Source of the DNA: Mariniblastus sp.
GTDB taxonomy: Bacteria; Planctomycetota; Planctomycetia; Pirellulales; Pirellulaceae
Assembly: GCA_029247405.1 (NCBI GenBank)
Contig: JAQWLH010000012.1
Location: forward strand, 1-32,449
DNA length: 32,449 nt
Reading direction: 5' to 3'
A program made the position numbers and the translations under genes. The notes beneath the pieces were generated by a model. The model searched no databases. It saw nothing but the letters and a program-made list of their open reading frames with translations, and had not been told where the DNA came from. Shown in pieces: positions 1-8,471 of this stretch (the stretch's first letter is position 1; every line of letters begins with the position of its first letter).

Positions 1-982
1 CCGTCAGCAAGTGGTCAAATGGCTGGTTTAGAATTTCGGCGGATCCTCCTACGCGAGTGGTGACGATTGGAAGTCCTGTGGATGCTGCCTCGAGCAGGAC
101 ACGCCCAAGCGGTTCTTGTCTTGCTGGGTGAACAAGGATGGTTGATTCACGCATGATTTCCGGTACATCGGTGCGACGGCCGAGCCAGTGAATGCGGTTT
201 GAAAACGGTGAACGATGGGCTGATGCGAGGATCTTGTTTTCGTAATCGATGGCCTCCTGTTTTGTTGAATGACGTTTACCAACAATCAGTAAATGCAGAA
301 TCGGTCGGCTTGCCGCCATGTCAAGAAAAGAATTAACTAATCGCTCAACACCTTTTCGCATTCCGATTTGACCCACAAACAACAGCACTTCGGCATCAGT
401 GGGGATTGAAAATTCGTCCCGAATCTGGTGGCTATTAAATTTTGGATTTATTGGCCGTGGACAGAACGTATCCGTGTCAACTCCGTTGTAGATCACCGTC
501 GATTTTTCTGCAGCGATGCCTTGGGCCACATGCCAATTTCGGGTTGCTTTAGAAACGGAAATAAGACGATCAACTTGATTGACATCTTGCACGGCTTTTT
601 TGGAGAGCTTGAGGATGTCGCGCAGGTATCCAAGGCTCGAGACTTTTAGTTCTCTCGCGACGGGCCCGCCGATCCGAGAAGTAGAAAGGCTGTTGAAGTG
701 CAATATTTTAGGACGAATCGTCTTGATGGCCGTGGCGAGTTCGCTTCGCACAGACGCCTGAGATTTGCGAGAGCCGTCTGTTTCATGAACCATCCACGGG
801 TGAATGTGAATGCCGATCTCTTCAAGAGCCGTCGCAAAATCTGAAGCGGGTGGGATGGCCGCATGCATTTCCCAGCCAAATTCGATTAACCGTGAAGCGA
901 TGGCTAGGAATGAATTCTCGCCGCCATTGCGGGTGCCGAATTCACCAACCACCAGAACGCGTTTTTGGTTTGGGGGGTTCAA
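1..982 (-). CDS. Glycosyltransferase family 4 (GT-B), C-terminus beyond window
   Basis: An open frame of 327 codons runs without a stop from position 982 to the left edge, so the C-terminal part is missing. I place the start at a TTG at 982, because the peptide then reads MNPPNQKRVLVVGEFGTRNG and runs straight into the first Rossmann strand. A stop lies about 25 nt upstream and no in-frame ATG fits. The C-terminal half shows the GT4 donor-binding domain: FVGQIGMRKGVERLV near residue 215 opens it, and EPLGRVLLEA followed by STGLPIVTTRVGG is the E-x7-E nucleotide-sugar loop. The family transfers a sugar from a nucleotide-sugar donor onto glycans or lipids, usually at the cytoplasmic face of the membrane. 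Acceptor and sugar cannot be told from sequence. It starts 5 nt after the korB stop, so it is probably co-transcribed, though no functional link is obvious. The family is secure; the start is less so. Confidence 0.85.
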   Translation of the reverse strand, partial: MNPPNQKRVLVVGEFGTRNGGENSFLAIASRLIEFGWEMHAAIPPASDFATALEEIGIHIHPWMVHETDGSRKSQASVRSELATAIKTIRPKILHFNSLSTSRIGGPVARELKVSSLGYLRDILKLSKKAVQDVNQVDRLISVSKATRNWHVAQGIAAEKSTVIYNGVDTDTFCPRPINPKFNSHQIRDEFSIPTDAEVLLFVGQIGMRKGVERLVNSFLDMAASRPILHLLIVGKRHSTKQEAIDYENKILASAHRSPFSNRIHWLGRRTDVPEIMRESTILVHPARQEPLGRVLLEAASTGLPIVTTRVGGSAEILNQPFDHLLT

Positions 983-987
983 AGGCT

Positions 988-1998
988 CTAGCCGACCGTC
1001 CAGGTATCACCACTAGAAAACAATTTGCCCAATTCACCATCACCTTTGTCTGCCCGAGCGTCGTCAACTTGCGAGTTGATCATGTCGTCATAAGTCGGAC
1101 GATCAATGTCTCGAAAGACTCCAATGGGTTCTGGGAATTCAGGGTATCGCATGCGACTTAACAAAAATGCGAGTTGAGAGTTGTCCGTTTTTTCGTCATG
1201 GAAAAGCAAGTCGTCTTGAGCGACCTTTTCTAGGTCGACAATTTCGGGCGTGAAGCCATTGAGGCGTATCCCTTTTGTGCCATTGGCAAAAATCAGAGGC
1301 TTGCCATGCTCCAGTTCGACCGTTGTATCAAGTTTGGTTGCTTTGTCTTTTGCGTAGGCCCATGTTCCGTCGTTGAAAACATTGCAGTTTTGATAAACTT
1401 CTACGAATGACGTGCCTTTGTGTTCCGAAGCTCGAATTAGCGTCTTTACAAGGTGTTTAATGTTAGTGTCGATGGAGCGAGCTACAAAACTTGCTTCGGC
1501 GGCAATCGCAACTGAAACAGGATTGAGAGGGTGGTCAATTGACCCCCTCGGGGTGCTCTTGGTGACTGTGCCAACTTTGGATGTGGGCGAATACTGGCCT
1601 TTAGTCAAGCCATAGATTGCATTGTTGAACAGGATGATATTCACATCGACGTTTCTGCGAATGATGTGCATGAAGTGGTTTCCACCAATGCTTAAGGCAT
1701 CTCCGTCTCCAGTGATGACCCAGACGTCTAGCTCTGGACGAGTCGATTTAAGGCCAGTCGCGAATGCCGGTGCTCGACCATGAATGCTGTGCATTCCATA
1801 GGTATTCATGTAATAGGGGAATCGACTCGAACAACCAATCCCGGAGATGAAGACAGTGTTTTCGGGTGTCTTTCCAAGCTCGGCGAGCACTTTCTTCATT
1901 TGAGCCAAAATTGAATAGTCGCCACACCCAGGGCACCAGCGAACATCTTGGTCGGACGCAAAATCAGCTGGTTTAAGGACAGGAAGTTCAGTGCTCAT
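988..1998 (-). CDS. korB: 2-oxoacid:ferredoxin oxidoreductase beta subunit, probably 2-oxoglutarate type
   Basis: This is the thiamine-diphosphate-binding beta subunit of a 2-oxoacid:ferredoxin oxidoreductase. With KorA it oxidises 2-oxoglutarate (most likely) to succinyl-CoA and passes electrons to ferredoxin in the cytoplasm. From the ATG at 1998 the protein is 336 aa. A GTG two codons upstream (2004) is an alternative, and neither has a clear Shine-Dalgarno. Visible motifs are CPGCG (Cys 22 and 25), GIGCSSR (Cys 56) and QNCNVFND (Cys 205), the four cysteines expected for the single [4Fe-4S] cluster. GDGDALSIGGNHF and NNAIYGLTKGQ form the TPP/Mg2+ motif. The length is normal for KorB. It follows korA by about 70 nt on the same strand, so the two form one operon. 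The 2-oxoglutarate specificity is inferred from similarity of type and from pairing with a fused KorA; pyruvate or branched-chain 2-oxoacids are not excluded. Confidence 0.93.
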   Translation of the reverse strand: MSTELPVLKPADFASDQDVRWCPGCGDYSILAQMKKVLAELGKTPENTVFISGIGCSSRFPYYMNTYGMHSIHGRAPAFATGLKSTRPELDVWVITGDGDALSIGGNHFMHIIRRNVDVNIILFNNAIYGLTKGQYSPTSKVGTVTKSTPRGSIDHPLNPVSVAIAAEASFVARSIDTNIKHLVKTLIRASEHKGTSFVEVYQNCNVFNDGTWAYAKDKATKLDTTVELEHGKPLIFANGTKGIRLNGFTPEIVDLEKVAQDDLLFHDEKTDNSQLAFLLSRMRYPEFPEPIGVFRDIDRPTYDDMINSQVDDARADKGDGELGKLFSSGDTWTVG

Positions 1999-2071
1999 AG
2001 TCACGCTTTATTAATAAGTTGTGCGTTTGGTTCAAATTGATTTGCTGCCGAAACATGGCATCGCAAAATGG

Positions 2072-3934
2072 TTATTTAGAAATTGCATTGATGCCGTCAA
2101 CGATTTCGTTGACGTGAAATGGCTTGCCTTTAATCTTGTTGAGGCCTTGGGCATCAACGAGGTACTGTTGTTTAATCAGAGCGCGAAGTTGACCCATGTT
2201 GAGTTCGGGAACCAGCACTTGATCGTAGCGTTTAATGATTTCGCCGAGATTTCGCGGAAATGGATTGAGCCAGCGCAAGTGTACATGCCCGACTTTGACG
2301 CCATCAGCGATGCAAGTGCTGACCGCGGTGTGACAGGCGCCGTAGGTTCCTCCCCAGCTAATCACCAACGTTCCTTCGTCGCTTCCTTCCACTTCAATCG
2401 GGTCAACAAAATCGGCGACTAACTCAACTTTTTTGGCGCGGGTTTCAACCATATATTGGTGATTGTCTGGATCATAACTTACGTTGCCCGTGCCGTCCTG
2501 TTTTTCCAAGCCGCCGACGCGGTGCATCAACTCAGGTGTACCGGGCAAAGCCCAAGGCCGCGCCAGGTGTTCATTGCGAGCATACGGCAAGAAAGTGTCT
2601 CCATCATTGGGTTGAACGGGGTGTTCGATATCGATCTTTTCAAGTGCCTCGATGTCTGGGAGTTTCCACGGTTCGGCGCCGTTGGCGATAAATCCATCGG
2701 AGAGAATGAGCACCGGTACCATGAATTTGGTTGCAACTCGCCAAGCTTCAATAGCAACATTGAAGCAATCGCTTGGGCTTCGAGCGGCGATGATGGGAAG
2801 CGGAGACTCACCGTTTCGACCGTACATTGCCATCATCAGGTCAGACTGCTCGGTTTTTGTTGGCAAGCCCGTGCTCGGTCCACCGCGTTGAACATCAATG
2901 ATGATCATCGGAAGTTCAAGAATCATGCCGAGTCCCATGCCTTCACCCTTGAGTGCAATTCCAGGACCGCTACTGGTCGTGATGGCCATGCTGCCGCCAA
3001 ATGCAGCGCCGACTGCTGAACAGACTGCTGCAATTTCATCCTCTGCCTGAAACGTTCGCACACCGAAGTTTTTGTGTTTGCTTAACTCATGTAAAATGTC
3101 ACTAGCGGGTGTAATCGGGTACGAGCCGAGAAAAAGTTCTTTGTCACTGAGTTTGGCTGCCGTGATCAAGCCCCAAGCAAGGGCTTGGTTACCCATGATA
3201 TTGCGATAGGTTCCCGGGGCCAACTCGGCCGCTGGAACTTGATAAGTCGAGGCAAAGTCCTCTGTCGTTTCACCGTAATTCCAGCCCGCTTTAAGTGCCA
3301 GTCGATTCGCTTCTGCGATTTCGGGCTTGGAGGAGAACTTTTGATCGATAAAGCGTAACGTTGGTTCAACGTCACGTCCGTAAAGCCAGAATACTAATCC
3401 CATCGCAAAAAAGTTTTTGCAGCGATCGGCGAGTTTGACCGATAGGCCAGTCGGTTCAACGGCGCCTCGAGTCAAGGCTGTCATGGCGACTTTGATGGTC
3501 CGATACGCCTCGATTGTGCCGTCTTCGAGCGGACTGGATTCCAGTTTCGCCAATTTGAGATCCTTTGCCTCAAAACTGTCGGAATTAACGATCAAAACTC
3601 CTGATCGTTTGAGGTCGCCCAGGTTGGTAACCAAGGCAGCAGGGTTCATGCAAACCAAAGCGTCGAGCCCGTCTCCCGGTGTGAAGATTTCTTCGGCTGA
3701 AAATTGGACTTGAAAACCACTGACACCAGCGCGGGTTCCGCGAGGCGCACGAATCTCAGCCGGAAAGTCGGGAAAGGTGGCGACATCGTTGCCGGAGAGG
3801 GCTGAGGTATTGGTTAATTGGGTACCCAAGAGCTGCATTCCGTCACCGGAGTCGCCCGCTAAGCGAACGGTAACGCCAGCAAGGGATTCAGAAGGTTTGT
3901 TTGTAGGTGGAAACTGGTCGGTAACGCTAATCAT
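2072..3934 (-). CDS. korA: 2-oxoacid:ferredoxin oxidoreductase, fused gamma-alpha subunit
   Basis: This 620-residue partner of KorB joins two domains that are separate proteins in many archaea. Residues about 20-200 are the gamma domain (VRLAGDSGDGMQLLGTQL, then FPDFPAEIRAPRGT). Residues about 240-600 are the alpha subunit, with the pyrimidine-binding domain marked by GSYPITPASDILHEL, the acidic FQAEDEIAAVCSAVGAA segment and SSGPGIALKGEGMGLG. The fused form is typical of 2-oxoglutarate:ferredoxin oxidoreductases in actinobacteria, Bacteroidetes and planctomycetes, where it can replace the lipoamide-dependent dehydrogenase of the TCA cycle. The start is the ATG at 3934, preceded by a purine-rich AAAGAAGC. 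It is the first gene of a minus-strand operon korA-korB-glycosyltransferase, divergent from ndk across about 400 nt. A tandem 10-bp repeat lies about 30 nt upstream of the start. Confidence 0.93.
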   Translation of the reverse strand: MISVTDQFPPTNKPSESLAGVTVRLAGDSGDGMQLLGTQLTNTSALSGNDVATFPDFPAEIRAPRGTRAGVSGFQVQFSAEEIFTPGDGLDALVCMNPAALVTNLGDLKRSGVLIVNSDSFEAKDLKLAKLESSPLEDGTIEAYRTIKVAMTALTRGAVEPTGLSVKLADRCKNFFAMGLVFWLYGRDVEPTLRFIDQKFSSKPEIAEANRLALKAGWNYGETTEDFASTYQVPAAELAPGTYRNIMGNQALAWGLITAAKLSDKELFLGSYPITPASDILHELSKHKNFGVRTFQAEDEIAAVCSAVGAAFGGSMAITTSSGPGIALKGEGMGLGMILELPMIIIDVQRGGPSTGLPTKTEQSDLMMAMYGRNGESPLPIIAARSPSDCFNVAIEAWRVATKFMVPVLILSDGFIANGAEPWKLPDIEALEKIDIEHPVQPNDGDTFLPYARNEHLARPWALPGTPELMHRVGGLEKQDGTGNVSYDPDNHQYMVETRAKKVELVADFVDPIEVEGSDEGTLVISWGGTYGACHTAVSTCIADGVKVGHVHLRWLNPFPRNLGEIIKRYDQVLVPELNMGQLRALIKQQYLVDAQGLNKIKGKPFHVNEIVDGINAISK

Positions 3935-4341
3935 GGTAGCTTCTTTGATGGCGAACTCGGTGAGTCAAGTTTGATCAAGTTTGAGTCCGCTGGTGAAAGA
4001 TCGTCGCAGCAACATCGTGTCGTTGTAATTATGAAGCAACAGATCAATGACTATTGAGTGAAACAGGCCTAAGGTAAAAAGCGACAATGAATCATATTGT
4101 GAAACATTGCGTGTTTTGAGGTGAAATCGAAGTGCTGTGTTATAAGTCAAGTCGGAAAGTTTCTCAAATAGATACCGTTTTCGAAAGGGGGAAATCTCTG
4201 TTAGAATCCGGAAAACTTGTGTCGAAGTTCGGAATTTAAGGCTCGAGAGAGATTCTGCCGCCGAATTCAGATTTGAATCGGGAAACCGACGATACATCAA
4301 CTCAACAACATTCAATCAACTTAAAAGGTATTCGTATCCCG
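3935..4341. promoter_or_regulatory. Divergent korA / ndk promoter region
   Basis: This 407-nt gap separates divergent genes and must hold both promoters. A perfect tandem duplication TCAAGTTTGA lies at 3965-3974 and 3975-3984, and its junction forms the 8-nt palindrome TTGATCAA (3971-3978). That makes it a candidate operator for korA. I see no convincing -35/-10 pair and no gene. A minus-strand reading frame at 3965-4315 lacks family features and covers the repeat. Confidence 0.4.
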
Positions 4342-4800
4342 ATGGAAAGATCACTTATCCTGTTAAAACCCGACTGTGTCCAAAGACGCTTGATCGGGAA
4401 GATTATTGCCCGTTTTGAGGAAAAAGCGATCAACATCGTGGCTATGAAGATGATTCAAGTCACGCCTGATCTGTCAAAACAACACTACGCGGAACATGTT
4501 GAAAAACCGTTTTACGGTGGACTTGAGGAGTTCATTACCGGGGCACCGGTTGTGGCCATGGTTCTTGAGGGCTTAGAAGTCATACGAGTCGTCCGGGACA
4601 TGCTGGGAGCGACCAATGGGCTAAAAGCTGCCGCCGGCACGATCCGCGGCGACTTCTCCAGCAGTCGTCAAATGAATTTGGTCCATGCCTCTGACAGTCC
4701 TGAATCTGCGACTCGAGAGATTAATTTGTATTTTAAGGAATCAGAGCTGTGCCCCTATGAGCCGACGTTGACACCATGGCTCAAGGCGGGTGACGAATAG
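4342..4800 (+). CDS. ndk: Nucleoside diphosphate kinase
   Basis: This enzyme moves the gamma phosphate between nucleoside triphosphates and diphosphates through a phosphohistidine, and so balances NTP and dNTP pools in the cytoplasm. The 152-residue protein begins MERSLILLKPDCVQRRLIGK, the canonical start of the family, so I chose the ATG at 4342. The frame is open further upstream to 4273, but that extension has no homology-like character. An AAAAGG about 14 nt before the ATG is a weak ribosome binding site. The active-site segment NLVHASDSPESA carries the catalytic histidine at residue 115, as expected for the family. GTIRGDFSSSRQ just before it is the usual nucleotide-binding loop. The gene is monocistronic: it is divergent from korA and ends at a strong terminator. 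Confidence 0.97.
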   Translation: MERSLILLKPDCVQRRLIGKIIARFEEKAINIVAMKMIQVTPDLSKQHYAEHVEKPFYGGLEEFITGAPVVAMVLEGLEVIRVVRDMLGATNGLKAAAGTIRGDFSSSRQMNLVHASDSPESATREINLYFKESELCPYEPTLTPWLKAGDE

Positions 4801-4809
4801 TGGCCCTGG

Positions 4810-4836
4810 CAGGAATTAAAAAGTAGACAATTCCTG
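4810..4836 (+). repeat. Inverted repeat just after ndk
   Basis: CAGGAATT (4810-4817) and AATTCCTG (4829-4836) form a perfect 8-bp stem with an 11-nt loop, starting 9 nt after the ndk stop. No T-run follows, so it is not itself an intrinsic terminator. It may stabilise the 3' end of the message ahead of the terminator at 4858. Confidence 0.6.
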
Positions 4837-4857
4837 AGAAGCACGATTTTAAATAGG

Positions 4858-4886
4858 GACGGGTTTGATGACCCGTCTTTTTTTTT
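4858..4886 (+). terminator. Intrinsic terminator of ndk
   Basis: GACGGGT (4858-4864) pairs perfectly with ACCCGTC (4871-4877) around the 6-nt loop TTGATG. Nine consecutive T follow (4878-4886). This is a textbook rho-independent terminator on the plus strand, 58 nt after the ndk stop codon. Confidence 0.93.
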
Positions 4887-5321
4887 GATATGACAGCTCG
4901 CGGGCCTGTGTGTGATTTAGGTGAGGTCGCCTTGGCTCGAAATAGGTGAGCTGAGTTTGCAACGCCGCTCTATGAGTTTATAGGGGGCATAATGACGAAT
5001 GAATATTCTTGGTTGTGATTCCCGTTTGAGTCTGAGGCCTTCGGCAAGAATGAAAGCGACCAACAGAATGTCTTAGATTAAATCAGTGACTGGAGAGGCT
5101 TTGTTTTGAAGGTCTTTTTGAGAGTGGGCAACCTCTCACACGGTTCGATGCCCCTGTGGCTGCGTTGCAAAGTTATTCGCCTTGCTTGGCGAGGTGCGTG
5201 CGAAATCGCTCGCACTGTGCCTGTTGTTTTTGTGATTGAAAATTGAGTTCGAGCTCAGCGACTTGGGACGGATCGTCGGTTATGATAAGAAAAACAACAT
5301 TACTTGAGTAAAGCAACTTAA
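4887..5321. other. Intergenic, no gene seen; three small hairpins
   Basis: No convincing gene is visible in these 435 nt. Three perfect short hairpins lie in the last 200 nt: GAGAG/CTCTC (5120-5137), TCGCC/GGCGA (5177-5192) and GTGCGA/TCGCAC (5198-5215). They could be part of the 5' leader of the heme protein gene that starts at 5322. A minus-strand frame at 5173-5394 overlaps that gene's start and looks spurious. Confidence 0.35.
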
Positions 5322-6626
5322 ATGAAGCGACTTGTAGTAAACATTTTGAGCGGTGTGTCTGTTTTGTTTGGCTCGTTCGCGTTTGGGCAAGCAAAGTACG
5401 AATCGGATCCGATCAACTATAGCCGAGCCGAGCCAACGGATAAGGTCTACTCGTTTTCCAAAAAGTTGGCCGATGGTACGGAAACGCTTGAGTGGAATGA
5501 GGAGCACGGGTACCTGAACTCACTGCTTCAAAAGCTTAACGTGCCGGTGGAATCTCAGGCGTTGGTGTTTTCAAAAACCAGCCTTCAGGTTAGTCGTATT
5601 ACTCCGTCTAAGCCGCGGGCGATTTACTTTAATGATGATATTTATCTGGGATGGGTTCAGGGTGGAACGGTCATCGAAATATCGGCCTCAGATCCCGAAA
5701 TTGGCGCTACCTTTTATACGTTATCACAGGAAAAGTCGGAGGTGCCGGTGCTGCAAAGGGAAACCTCAAGGTGCTTGCAATGCCATGGTTCGTCCCATAC
5801 GCGAGGACGACCTGGTCACATAGTCCGGAGTGTCTTTCCGACTGACAGTGGGATGCCGCAATATAATTTAGGAACCAATCTGATCGATGAGCAATCGAAT
5901 TTTGAAGAACGATTTGGTGGATGGTATGTGAGCGGGACGCACGGTGATCTTCGGCATCGGGGGAACGCTTGGCTGCCAAAAACTGAAAAAACGGGAATGA
6001 AGCGGTTTGAGCGAGATCCCTCGGAGTTAAATATCGAAAAGGGTGCCAACGTCGAGAAGCTGAGTTCAATCGTCGATACCTCCCCATATCTTTTCGATCA
6101 TAGTGACATCGTTGCCCAAATGGTTTTGCAACATCAGGTGCATATGCACAATGTTTTGACCGAGGCGATCTACACCGGGCGTCAGGCGGCCTACGATGCG
6201 AAAGTGATGAATAAATTGTTCGATCGGGAACCGGATCACGAATCTGATTCCACCCGTCGCCGCTACGATTCTTCCGCTGAACGTGTTGTCAAAGCTCTTT
6301 TGTTTTGTGACGAGTTGGCATTGGAGAATCCAATAAAAGGTTCCAGTGATTTTGCAAAGATGTTTGAACAGCAGGGGCCGTCTGATGCGATGAATCGGAA
6401 TCTTCGGGAGTTTGATTTGAAGACTCGAATGTTCAAGTATCCCTGTAGTTTTCTGATTTACTCTGACGCATTCAGGAAATTGCCGGTAGGAGTCAAGACC
6501 CGTGTGATGGCTCGGCTTGATGAAGTGTTGAATGGTAAAGACGAATCGAAAGACTTTGAGCATTTGTCCCCCTCGGATCGCAAGGCAATCAAGGAGATTC
6601 TCGCACAAACTTTGGTTGCGACTTGA
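5322..6626 (+). CDS. Exported mono-heme c-type protein of unknown function
   Basis: This is a 434-residue protein with a Sec signal peptide (MKRLVVNILSGVSVLFGSFA, then FGQA as a likely cleavage site near residue 24). It has one heme c attachment motif, CLQCH at residues 151-155, so the mature protein should carry one covalent heme outside the cytoplasm. Around the heme, QRETSRCLQCHGSSHTRGRPG and the following HIVRSVFPT look strongly family-like. A His-rich stretch (MVLQHQVHMHN, near residue 270) could supply distal ligands or a metal site. The rest is not recognisable to me, and no second CxxCH is present. It is longer than simple cytochromes c, so heme may be only part of its role. The start ATG at 5322 gives a complete signal peptide, but no strong Shine-Dalgarno is seen. 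dapF follows 68 nt downstream on the same strand, with no evident functional link. Confidence 0.8.
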   Translation: MKRLVVNILSGVSVLFGSFAFGQAKYESDPINYSRAEPTDKVYSFSKKLADGTETLEWNEEHGYLNSLLQKLNVPVESQALVFSKTSLQVSRITPSKPRAIYFNDDIYLGWVQGGTVIEISASDPEIGATFYTLSQEKSEVPVLQRETSRCLQCHGSSHTRGRPGHIVRSVFPTDSGMPQYNLGTNLIDEQSNFEERFGGWYVSGTHGDLRHRGNAWLPKTEKTGMKRFERDPSELNIEKGANVEKLSSIVDTSPYLFDHSDIVAQMVLQHQVHMHNVLTEAIYTGRQAAYDAKVMNKLFDREPDHESDSTRRRYDSSAERVVKALLFCDELALENPIKGSSDFAKMFEQQGPSDAMNRNLREFDLKTRMFKYPCSFLIYSDAFRKLPVGVKTRVMARLDEVLNGKDESKDFEHLSPSDRKAIKEILAQTLVAT

Positions 6627-6694
6627 GGTATTGGATTCTGTTTGTGAGAATGAGATTTTAATTCTTTCCCTCTCAAACATTGGTTGAATCCAAG

Positions 6695-7546
6695 ATGCAA
6701 TTCACCAAAATGCACGGTGCTGGCAATGACTACGTTTATGTCGATTGCTTCAACCATGAAACGCCTGCCGACCCAGCTAGTCTGTCGATTGCTGTGGCTG
6801 ACCGTAATAAAGGAATTGGTGGCGATGGGCTGATCTTGATTTGTCCCACGGCGGTTGCGGATGCCCAAATGCGGATGTTTAACGCTGACGGTAGCGAGTC
6901 GGAGATGTGCGGGAATGGAATTCGCTGCGTTGCAAAATATATGTACGACCATGGGATTTGTAAGAAAGATCGCATGCACATTGAGACCGGCGCTGGAATC
7001 TTGGCATTGGACGTCGAGGCAGAAAACGGTAAAGTCCATCAAGTTCGCGTCGATATGGGTGAACCCATATTGCTAGCTGACGAGATTCCCACGAAACTTG
7101 AAGGCAATCCTGAGTTCAACGACCAGGTGGTCAACGTTAAATTGGCTGCCGCGGGGCATGAATTTGAGGTGACTTGTGTTTCGATGGGGAATCCGCACTG
7201 TGTAATTTTTGTCGAAAGGATCTCTGATGAGTTAGTGCTCAAAGTTGGTCCCAGAATAGAGCAGGATCCGCGATTTCCAGCTCGAGTAAACATTGAGTTT
7301 GTCGAGATCATCTCGCCAAATGAAGTTCGTCAAAGAACATGGGAGCGTGGGTCAGGAGAGACATTGGCTTGCGGGACGGGGGCGAGTGCGGTTTGCGTCG
7401 CAGGTGTTTTGTCGGGTCGAACTGAGAGAAAATTAACTAATCATTTACGTGGTGGCACTTTATTACTCGAGTGGGATGAAAATACGAATCATGTTTTCAT
7501 GACGGGGCCGGCGACAGAGGTTTTTAGCGGAACTTGGGGTGGCTAG
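6695..7546 (+). CDS. dapF: Diaminopimelate epimerase
   Basis: DapF interconverts LL- and meso-diaminopimelate without a cofactor, the step before lysine formation that also supplies meso-DAP to peptidoglycan. The protein is 283 aa from the ATG at 6695, starting [18 protein letters not shown] as is standard for the family. A TTG 15 nt upstream would only add five residues. Both catalytic cysteines are present: Cys72 in [12 protein letters not shown] and Cys226 in [23 protein letters not shown] and ERGSGE are the other signature loops, and the length is normal. The gene suggests a DAP-containing pathway is intact, which is informative because planctomycete peptidoglycan was long disputed. It is followed after 51 nt by a DUF374 acyltransferase, probably in the same transcript. 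Confidence 0.97.
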   Translation: MQFTKMHGAGNDYVYVDCFNHETPADPASLSIAVADRNKGIGGDGLILICPTAVADAQMRMFNADGSESEMCGNGIRCVAKYMYDHGICKKDRMHIETGAGILALDVEAENGKVHQVRVDMGEPILLADEIPTKLEGNPEFNDQVVNVKLAAAGHEFEVTCVSMGNPHCVIFVERISDELVLKVGPRIEQDPRFPARVNIEFVEIISPNEVRQRTWERGSGETLACGTGASAVCVAGVLSGRTERKLTNHLRGGTLLLEWDENTNHVFMTGPATEVFSGTWGG

Positions 7547-7597
7547 GTCGTTCAATGTTCCATTTGATTTGAAGAAAATGGCAAGGATGCTTAACAG

Positions 7598-8392
7598 GTG
7601 AGCGAAGAATTTCAGGCGACGTTTCAGCAAAGAGTTATCGGGCAATTCAACTCGCTTTTGATTCCGCGCGCGCTTGACTTATTAAACTATCGGATCTGTC
7701 ATTACGATCGCTCAGCCGATCCCGCGAGGCCGGAATACAATGAGCATGCCATCTGCGTTTTCTGGCATGAGAACATCATCAGCGTTTTGCCACGATACGG
7801 GCATACGCCATTGACCGTGCTTTGTTCGCAGCATCGTGATGGCGAATTCGTTAATCAGACTGCCTTGCGGCTGGGCTTGAACATTGTCCGTGGTAGCTCT
7901 TCACGTGGTGGTTCGTCGGCGATTCGAAAAATGAAGGCGAACTCAAAGTTTTCCAGCATTGCGATTACTCCGGATGGCCCTCGCGGACCACGTCGGGAAA
8001 TGGCTCTTGGGCCAATTTATTTATCGTCGTTGCTGGCCATGCCACTGGTTCCGGTGGGCGTCGGTGTGAGTAATCCTTTTCGATTGAATACATGGGATAA
8101 ATTTGCGATTCCATCGCACCGGTCTCGAATTCGCATGATCTTTGGCCCCAAGATTCATATACCGCGAAAGTGCAGTCGTGAAAGATTGGAGAATAGCCGA
8201 GTTGCCGTGCAACGCTTACTGACTGATCTGACAGTGCAAGCTGAGGATTGGGCTACGTCGAAACGTAAAATGCAAGGCGAGCAGCGATTTGTGCGTGCAC
8301 GTCGCACGAATCGGTTGGTGTTTGAGGAACGGGCAACGCCCGAGCAGGCGCAAGGGCAAGCTTTAGAATCTGAGTATTCGAAGGCCGCCTAG
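7598..8392 (+). CDS. DUF374 lysophospholipid acyltransferase-like protein
   Basis: This 264-residue protein belongs to the DUF374 branch of the glycerolipid/lipid A acyltransferase superfamily. Ordered motifs are FWHENII (about residue 54, with the acyltransferase His), CSQHRDGE, RGSSSRGG and ITPDGPRGPR (about residue 125), all characteristic of DUF374. The family is thought to transfer acyl chains to lipid or lipid A-like acceptors at the inner membrane; the substrate here is unknown. The start is a GTG at 7598 with AAGGA 10 nt upstream; no ATG is in frame near it. The last 40 residues (from about RRTNRLVFEER) are charged and beyond the usual domain. It lies 51 nt after dapF on the same strand and converges on the minus-strand gene ending at 8472. 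Confidence 0.85.
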   Translation: MSEEFQATFQQRVIGQFNSLLIPRALDLLNYRICHYDRSADPARPEYNEHAICVFWHENIISVLPRYGHTPLTVLCSQHRDGEFVNQTALRLGLNIVRGSSSRGGSSAIRKMKANSKFSSIAITPDGPRGPRREMALGPIYLSSLLAMPLVPVGVGVSNPFRLNTWDKFAIPSHRSRIRMIFGPKIHIPRKCSRERLENSRVAVQRLLTDLTVQAEDWATSKRKMQGEQRFVRARRTNRLVFEERATPEQAQGQALESEYSKAA

Positions 8393-8471
8393 AGCGGTTT
8401 CGGATTTTAGCCTCTCCGCATTCTTTAGGCTTGGCGGTGGGGATTTCCATTCAAGAAATGTTGACGGCAGA

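Noticed and set aside
2456-3019. 187-codon plus-strand frame inside korA
   Set aside because: It is the antisense shadow of a clear coding gene.
3965-4315. 116-codon minus-strand frame between korA and ndk
   Set aside because: No recognisable domain; it covers the shared promoter region and the tandem repeat.
5143-5155. GGTTCGATGCC resembling a tRNA T-arm
   Set aside because: The flanking bases do not pair and no anticodon or acceptor arm is present.
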